Below, piece after piece: positions 57,901-64,000 of a stretch of DNA of 64,000 nucleotides. The translations under genes were made by a program, and so were the position numbers. The notes under the pieces are model-generated. The model ran no database searches. It worked only from the letters and a program-made list of their open reading frames with translations, and had not been told where the DNA came from. The stretch spans positions 124,001 to 188,000 of the forward strand of contig JAULBX010026829.1 in the NCBI GenBank assembly GCA_032358255.1, in the 5' to 3' direction. Each line of letters opens with the position of its first letter. Position 1 is the stretch's first letter. This DNA comes from Heterotrichella gracilis (Eukaryota; Sar; Xanthophyceae; Tribonematales; Xanthonemataceae).

Positions 57901-60900
57901 TTGCTTGCTGCGCTTCTTGGCCGCCTTGGAGGCGCTTGGCAGGGCGGGGAAGTCCTCGGGGCGGGGGGCGGAGCCGCCTGCAAGGGGTGCCAAGGGCGTG
58001 ATGACAGTATCAAAAGAAGCACTAGGTGTTCCAGGGGGAGTTGAGTGAGAACCAAGGAAAGTGCTATAGCGGGGGGACTGCGTGCAGGGATGCATCAAGG
58101 GGAATAGGTAGGGTCAATACCGTGTGGTTGCCTGGTAATGCGTGCCACTGCCTGCACTGCCAAGTGCGGCAGGGATGCAGCGCCCACATGGCTGCACACC
58201 ACCCCGACCGCAGATATGATAGAGCAACAGGGTACATACATGCTCTACAATTAAACAAAAAGGCATTCCCAACCGACATCGGCTTGTTGCCTTGTGTGCC
58301 TCTAAAAGGACGTGCTCTACTACATGCAACATGCTGCCACTTGCTGACTCACCTGTCCCGCTGCGGGCCGCCCACAGGCCAGCGGCAGGCAGACAACCAA
58401 CGACGGTGCTTTACTACTGCGCTACTGCTGCTCTACTACATGCGAAATGGTTTCCTCACCTGCCCCGCTGCGGGCCGCCCACAGACCCGCGCCAGCGCCC
58501 GACCCGCCCTGCTGCACACCCTCTGGCAGCGGGAAGTTATCCGCTGACAGCGACATGTGCCCCCCCTGAGGTGCGCCACCTGGCACGCCCTCGGTGGCTG
58601 TCCCTGATGTGTACGCCCGCCGCGATGCATCCCCCTGTGCGCTGTCCATGCTGGCCTGAAGTTGGGGGAAGGCGGTGGGTTGGCTTTAAAGGTCAAAACT
58701 CGATATTGACGCATATTTTAGTAGTTGTAAATTCAACGTATTATTTCACATGTTTTTGCGTTCGATTATTTTGCGCTTAATACACAAAGCAATCAATTTT
58801 CCGGCCTTGCCATGTGGGCTGTGTCCCATGCCTCGCCATAAACATCCGCCATGCCCCCATGCAACTCAGCTTGACCACCAGCTGCACATACCCTATCAAC
58901 GTACTTATTTGTTCATTTGTCGTATGTATCCCATTCATATGCGCTCTGCTGCACCCACCTGGATGGCTGTTGCCACCAGCTGCACATAATTCATTCAGGT
59001 ATTGGTTTTATTGACATATTTATCCCATTCATTTGCGCTCTGCTGCACCCACCTGGATGGCTGTTGCCACCAGCTGTACGTCGTTGCGCCCCCCTCGCCG
59101 GTAGCGGGAGGGCACTGTGGGCCCCCCGCCAATCACAATGGCGCCGCCGGTGTTGGGCGGGGGTGGAGGGGGAGCACGCCCCTGACTCTGCTCCTGCTGC
59201 CCCGGTCGCCGGAACTGCACATGAGATACAGGCAGGCTAGATTCACAGGTGTAGGACACGGGCTTTGTGGTGATTGCATTTGCAAAATGCATGCCCCGTT
59301 TCTTCATAGTGCACGCACCACGGCATGCGCAACCCATGTCACCCCACCCTTGGTGCATAAGGCATACATGCAGTTGCCCTAGTGTTGACGATACCACTGA
59401 GCTATTCCACACCATGCGCAGCCATGTATGCAACACCCCCCCATCACCATACCTGCAGCGTAATGGGGATGGCCAGCGCCTGGCGCCGTTCAGGCCACGA
59501 CAGGATCTCCCAATGACCCACAATTGCTACTTTATGTCCCCACCCCCGTAAACCCATGAACACCACCCATGCATACCAACCAATGCACGAGTGCTTAGGA
59601 TTCCACCCCGTTATTTAATTAATTTTTTGTATTATTGCTGCCCGGCTGCACAACCACATCACCAGGGCCCCCGCCATACCTGCAGCTCGATGGGTATTGC
59701 CAGCGCCTGGCGCCGCTCAAAGCGCGATAAGTTTTCCCCGTGCTCCCTCCCCTGGTGCTGCTTCAGCTCAGGCTCCGATGCAAACACCACAAACTTGCGC
59801 TCCAGGCACTGCGGGTGGGAGCACAGGTAGTGCTCGTTCTTGTAGTGGCCTGCGGCATGCGGAGGGTGGGTGAGTGGCTGGTGTGGATGGCACCTGGTGG
59901 GAGAACATGAGTAAACCCTCATTGATAGGGTGCACTGGACAGCACTCTGGTAGTACACATATTTGCTTAGGGTTTGGGGTACAAGGTATAGGGTTTAGGT
60001 TTAGAGTTGCACCACTGCCTCCAGCTCGTTGCAGTCCCTGTAATATACATACTTGCTTACCGTATAGGGTCAAAGGTGTAGAATTTAGGTTTAGGGTTGC
60101 CCCGTTGCTTTACCTTGCAGCTCGTTGTAGTCCCTGCAGTACACGTACTTGCTTACCGTTTAGGGTTGAAGGTTTAGGGTTTAGGATTAGGGTTGCGCCG
60201 TTGCCCTACCTTCCAGCTCGTTGTAGTCCCTGTAGTACACGTACTTGTCGGGCCGCGCCCTGCGGCACAGGAAGCAGTGCTCGTGCGCGCTCTGCATGTG
60301 CATGTACAGCTCGTTCTCGCCAAAGAACCGCTGGTGGCAGAACCTGCGCGCACACGGGGACCAGTTACACCACCACCAGTATCTGTCATTTAAAACCCAC
60401 GTAAATCGTTGTCCTCGGTAACCTGGCCGTTCTGCTTGAATGCATGTACCTCGCGCACGTGCTGGAAAACTTGATGTGCATCAGCGGCAGGTGTTGCAGT
60501 GTGATGATGGTGTGGTGGCATAATGCGCCTTGGGCAGTGGGGCGCCTGCATATGGGCCGCCATTCATGGCGCAGTGATTGGCATGGCTTGGTGCAGCGCG
60601 GGTGGAGGCATAGTGCGTTGCTTGGCGTGCATTGGCGCAGTGCTGTAGAGCACACCAATTGCTTGGACTGCAGTGCACTGTTTGGCATGGTTTGGAGTAC
60701 CCCTGGCACCCCACGTACTTGCAGCCCGGGTGTCCCTTGAACCCGCTCTCCGCCAGGGGCCCTGACACGTCCCCTGACAGCATGTGCCGGTTCAGGTCGT
60801 GCTTGTTGTACACAACTTGCTCCGAGATGAACACCTGCGCACCACAGGAAGCGCCTGCTTAGAGTATGCAGCGCCATGCCCCATGGCAGTTGCAGTCATG

Positions 60901-61824
60901 GCCATTATTGTGTGCTTCACTGCACGGTCACCGCTGGCCTAATCGTTATGGATATGTCCCAGGTGCGAATTTGTATTCAACTATTCTTTCAAGTTACTAA
61001 GTAGTTGCAAGCTTGCCGTTAACTAGCTAGCTAAGTCGCAGTCCCAAGGTGCAGCAATGGTGGACGAACACACGCGTCCCCACCTTGCGGCTCTCCACAC
61101 ACACGTCGCAGAAGAACAGGTCGTACTTCTGCAGCTGGCGCTTCAGCGCTTTGAGGGAGGTGAACTTGGTGTGGCTGTCGGGCCCCTCCCGGCTGGAGAT
61201 GACCGGGTGCGTGAACGAGCATAGCTGCCTAGGAAAACACAAGGCGTTTGCCATCAGCCAGAATGCACCAAGTTAACACAGAATGCACCGTTACCTGCTC
61301 CAGTACTGCTGTAGGATACCCGGGTGGCTGTGGTAGCAGTACTAGTATGCATGCATATATGAGAGTTTGGTGTTGTAGGTGTCTTGTCCAAATGCGCTGT
61401 GTCCTTGCCTGATGGTTTCAAAGTGCTCCTTGTCGTCAAAGTAGGCTTCGGCCTCGGGCAGGAAGAAAACAGCACCGCTTGCAGTCTTTGCCTGGTTGCA
61501 AACAGGGAGCATGGTGAGAGAGTGGCCCGCACAGTCCAGCACCATCTGCCACCCAGATCATGCTCGCTCCAATGCACTGCTCAAGCACATTGGAGGTGGT
61601 GTACGCACCTGCAGCCCTCCAAAGTCTGCCAAGGTGGACGTGTAGTCCCCCATAAACCTTGTCACGAACACTGCGCCGTGCTGCTGCTGGCAGATGACAC
61701 AGCGCTGGTCGTGCAGTACCGCCCTCAGACGGGTGACACATTTTGAGCAGGCTTCCTTGTGCCCACACGGGCCGTACGCTGTCCACACTAGAGGCTCAGC
61801 ACACACAGCACAACAGTCTTCCAT
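54974..61824 (-). CDS. ZNF598/Hel2-type RING E3 ubiquitin ligase (ribosome collision sensor)
   Basis: Fourteen exons join in phase: 61609-61824, 61409-61491, 61084-61228, 60719-60834, 60210-60343, 59680-59849, 59053-59214, 58460-58655, 57650-57977, 57187-57439, 56696-56875, 56155-56473, 55572-55727 and 54974-55173, giving 885 residues. The RING opens the protein (C4/C5, C8, C20, H22, C26, C29, C42, C45), followed by FVTRFMGDYTSTLADF as in ZNF598. C2H2-type fingers follow (FFCDVCVESRKVFISEQ; FFGENELYMHM; HCFLCRRARPDKYVYYRDYN; YLCSHPQCLERKFVVF), then EHGENLSRFERRQALAIPIE. The Pro-rich second half has a PRPEDFPAL motif, a helical domain (about 600-660) and a RanBP2-type finger (WGCPVCTLINGPSNANCEAC, about 687-706). 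Hel2/ZNF598 ubiquitinates small-subunit proteins on stalled, collided ribosomes. One intron uses a GC donor (61408). The family is certain. Confidence 0.94.
55848..55945. repeat. Tandem units built on telomere-like CCCTAAA
   Basis: The phrase CCAGATGAGYAAACCCTAAA followed by CCC...CCTTAAA recurs about twice and then a third partial CCAGATGAGTAAA follows, unit about 46-47 bp. It lies in an intron of the Hel2/ZNF598 gene. Fully eight CCCTAAA-type heptamers are present. Confidence 0.88.
58345..58385. repeat. Donor-side ghost of the exon ending at 58460
   Basis: GACTCACCTGTCCCGCTGCG followed by GGCCGCCCACAG at 58345-58376 copies the true edge TTCCTCACCTGCCCCGCTGC and GGGCCGCCCACAG at 58452-58485. 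A shared CTACTACATGC precedes both copies, making the unit about 110 bp. The ghost keeps its donor. Confidence 0.8.
58935..58992. repeat. Donor-side ghost of the exon ending at 59053
   Basis: CTCTGCTGCACCCACCTGGA and TGGCTGTTGCCACCAGCTG at 58942-58980 are identical to the true edge at 59039-59077. The flanking ATCCCATTCATWTGCG is also shared (58926-58942 and 59023-59039). The unit is 97 bp and the copy is nearly perfect, so it is recent, and its donor is intact. Confidence 0.9.
59450..59500. repeat. Donor-side ghost of the exon ending at 59680
   Basis: CCATACCTGCAGCGTAATGG then GGATGGCCAGCGCCTGGCGC at 59449-59488 resembles the true edge CCATACCTGCAGCTCGATGG and GTATTGCCAGCGCCTGGCGC at 59675-59714. 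It lies about 226 bp away in the intron and keeps the donor. Confidence 0.8.
59940..60205. repeat. Two donor-side ghosts of the exon ending at 60210 with telomere-like runs
   Basis: The used edge CTTCCAGCTCGTTGTAGTCC, CTGTAGTACACGTACTT (60210-60247) recurs at about 60114-60150 (CTTGCAGCTCGTTGTAGTCC, CTGCAGTACACGTACTTGC) and at 60018-60053 (CTCCAGCTCGTTGCAGTCCC, TGTAATATACATACTTGC). Each copy is followed by GCTTACCGTWTAGGG and telomere-like TTTAGG runs (60060-60100, 60157-60195); a fourth trace is near 59950-60000. Unit length is about 97 bp. Confidence 0.88.
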
Positions 61825-62493
61825 TGCAAGCGTGGCACCTCAACAAACAGCCAAGGTGAAGCAGTGTTTGTGCAAAACTGCTGTGGGGCTAAGCTGGCAA
61901 ACAACGCTAGAACAAAGCAGGCCGCAAGCCGTATATCTTCGCTGCAACTTGTAATGCAAGCCACTAGCAATAGGCAGAGTTCTGTTTGCTTCGGCGGCAC
62001 TTTGGCAGCCTTTATCCTATCACCGAAAGTTGTGAGAAGTCAGCTGGGTGTCACTCTTAAGGGGGAAAACTAAACCTGAAAAGCGAGCAGTCACATTATA
62101 GGTTGAGTGATTGCTTCAACTTGAAGTGGCAGAACAACCTCCTCAGCTCAGTTGTACGCACTCAACTAGTAACTCGTAACGTTTGGTTTCACTGCACATT
62201 AAGGGTTCGCTGGGGATTTTATTTTCTACCTGCCATCATCGCTGTGCATGCATGTAACCTGTTCGGTTCCACGAACGTTGCAAGCCCTCTTGCGCAAGAC
62301 GGAAACACGCCCGGTGCCAGCTTCTCGCAGTCACTTGCTGTTCTAGCCTTCGATCAGGGCAAGAAAACAACGGTGCCTTATCTAGACGCCACCACAATCG
62401 GTGTTTTTCACTGGCCCCCTGGCGTCGTGAACAGCCGGGACCCATCATCCATCAGTCTTCTGCTAACCCACCGTCGTCATCCTTCACGTTACC
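61825..62493. promoter_or_regulatory. Divergent promoter interval
   Basis: About 0.67 kb separates the start codons of the Hel2/ZNF598 gene (minus) and the hnRNP Q-like gene (plus). No exon is evident. A GTGCATGCATGTAAC palindrome lies at about 62244-62257. Confidence 0.4.
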
Positions 62494-64000
62494 ATGGCAG
62501 ATCTGCTCGGAAAACGCTCTGCGGGTGATGCCAGCTTGGTTCCGTCCGACGATGACGAGCCAAAACGGAGTAGTGGAGGTTCGAACTGTGTGCCTCATTT
62601 CAGCACCCGTGAAAGCTTTCGTGCTGCCCACGAACACCCTTTGACGAACCATGCGCTGTTGCAGACCGTTTCGAGGCGCTCGATGCTACGGTTCGGCAAA
62701 AGCTGCAGACCATCTTTGATAGTGGGGTGGTGAGTGGATGCCCATGGGTGCATGCACATCGAAGAGGCACCGTGTTCGTGACGTTGTCTATCCAGCCCCA
62801 AGTGGCGAGGGTTCGTAGCAAGTTTAAAACCGTTAGTGGGTTACTCCTGTCGTTGTCATGCGTGAAGTCGGTGGAGGGTATCTTGCAACCCAGGGCAGCT
62901 CATTCAGGTACCCCAACAGACACCACTGCATATACCACTGACCGTTGTGCTTCCAGTATAAACTTGTTATTAGCTTCAGCTTTGGTTTGGCTAACATGGG
63001 TATTGTTTTATCTGTTGGACTTTTGAACTTTTGAGTTGGCACTGGATCTTCACCCTGCGGATCCTGACATGTGCTGCCTACAGGTGGCTGAAGAGGAGAT
63101 TGACAGCCGGGCAATCGACTACCTGAGCACCTTCTCTGGCTCCGATGCAACTTTCATCCTGGATGAACTCAGTGCCCTCGACTGGGGAACCATCCGCAAC
63201 AAGAGCGCCTTCCTGATCAGCTCCCTCAAGAAGCACAAAACCAGGAACCAGCCCACCCAGGGCAGCTTTGACCGCTCCGCCAAGCGGCCCCGGCAGGCAG
63301 CAGTCTGCCAGCAGGCCAAGACCCTGCTGGAGAACCTGTTCAACCAGCACAACCTGCGGGTGGATGACCTGGATGAGCGGTGTATGTCGACCCTCGCCAA
63401 CCTGTCAGACGACCTGCAGATCAAGGCAGTGGATGACCTGGCTGCCCGGGAGCTCAAGGAGGTCCGCAACCTATCAGCCTTCTTCTCCACAATCGCCAGA
63501 AAGTACCTGCCAACAGATTTCTATGACTCCCGAGACTCCCGGGACTTCAGAGCCCCATTCGCCGGCAACAATGACAGGCCCATGGACTTTGGGGGGTTTG
63601 GCAACCAGGACTACAATGGCCGGGAGCCCGGCTTTGGGGGCCTTGGGAGGTTCGACATGCAAGCCCCGCTGCAGACCTTCCCCAGTGCAGCCTCGACAGT
63701 TGTGCCAAGCTCGGGCAGGACGCACCACGGCATGGAGCAGCTGCAGTGGGGGGTGAGGATCGAGGAGTTCCACTCACTGAGCGTGTTTGCTGCCTACGTG
63801 CACCCAGCGACGGCGGTCAAGCTGCAGACCCTGTGGGACCAGGGCGTGAGGCTGGTGTCCTACTTGGATGACAGGTGAGGGGCACATGGCCATCCACACG
63901 CACCGCAATATGGGTGACTAACAAATCTGCACCACCACAGCAACTGCATGAATTTTGTTCAGCATTGGAAATGATCAATTTGCCATTCCATTGTTGAAAT
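62494..64000 (+). CDS. Protein with tandem hnRNP Q-type acidic domains, 3-prime partial
   Basis: Exons 62494-62578, 62665-62729 and 63084-63874 join in phase; a fourth exon may begin at 63963 (AG|CATTGG) and run off the window, so the end is not seen. The short first exon reads MADLLGKRSAG and DDDEPKRSSG. The protein then shows an hnRNP_Q_AcD-like unit: RFEALDATVRQKLQTIFDSG, then EEIDSRAIDYLSTF and the hallmark IRNKSAFLISSLKKH. A second unit follows at once: AKTLLENLFNQHNL, DDLDERCMSTLANL, VRNLSAFFSTIARKYL. After a Gly/Asp/Phe-rich linker (about 190-235) a third seems to begin (VHPATAVKLQTLWDQGV). In animal hnRNP Q/R this helical module precedes RRMs; whether RRMs follow here cannot be seen. 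The first donor (GAG|GTTCGA) is weak but required by phase. Role: probably RNA-binding or RNA-associated, by family only. Confidence 0.78.

Noticed and set aside
1-64000. Search for transposon-coding sequences (reverse transcriptase, integrase, transposase)
   Set aside because: No recognisable motif of these families was seen on either strand; only short repeats, ghosts and one foldback were found.

Overview
The window is nuclear DNA from a photosynthetic eukaryote, most likely a green alga (Chlorophyta; a trebouxiophyte-like alga would fit, but the class cannot be fixed from sequence alone). The evidence is: dense multi-exon genes with GT-AG and several GC-AG introns; a complete photosystem II assembly factor HCF136 with a bipartite chloroplast/Tat leader; a plant-type QWRF (augmin-8) protein; a Vps62/DUF946-like protein; and degenerate plant-type telomere-like repeats (TTTAGGG/CCCTAAA) scattered through introns and spacers. 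No transposase, reverse transcriptase, rRNA, tRNA or CRISPR array was recognised. All exon models below were built by hand from splice consensus plus reading phase; ten multi-exon models close in frame from start to stop.

Layout, left to right: mitochondrial-type ribosomal protein uL14 (minus, 171-527); QWRF/augmin-8-like protein (minus, 1300-4223), divergent from an unrecognised protein with two hydrophobic segments (plus, 4697-7540); a large helical protein of unknown function (minus, 8694-12856); a membrane-anchored papain-fold protein whose catalytic Cys and Asn are both Ser (minus, 14602-21059), head-to-head with a small trypsin-fold protease (plus, 21867-22708) that is followed at once by a ~310-nt perfect-topology hairpin; a DBHS-type (NONO/PSPC1-like) RNA-binding protein (minus, 24362-30114); a large single-pass membrane protein (minus, 31374-39670), divergent from HCF136 (plus, 40560-42945); a Vps62-like domain fused to five membrane segments (plus, 44228-50711); a hemerythrin-like protein (minus, 51554-53309); a ZNF598/Hel2-type ribosome-collision E3 ligase (minus, 54974-61824), divergent from a protein carrying tandem hnRNP Q acidic domains that runs off the right edge (plus, 62494->64000).

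The genes do not form one pathway. Several concern RNA and translation (uL14m, DBHS protein, Hel2/ZNF598, hnRNP Q-like protein) and several are membrane or secretory proteins of unusual architecture (Ser-papain, large receptor-like protein, Vps62 fusion).

The most striking window-wide signal is structural. In seven genes, introns contain diverged tandem copies of the neighbouring exon edge together with its splice site ('exon-edge ghosts'), about twenty junctions in all, in one case as three 61-bp units each carrying a full acceptor. This looks like intron growth by tandem duplication across exon-intron junctions. It often occurs next to interstitial telomere-like repeats, and it leaves competing splice sites and cryptic exons behind.
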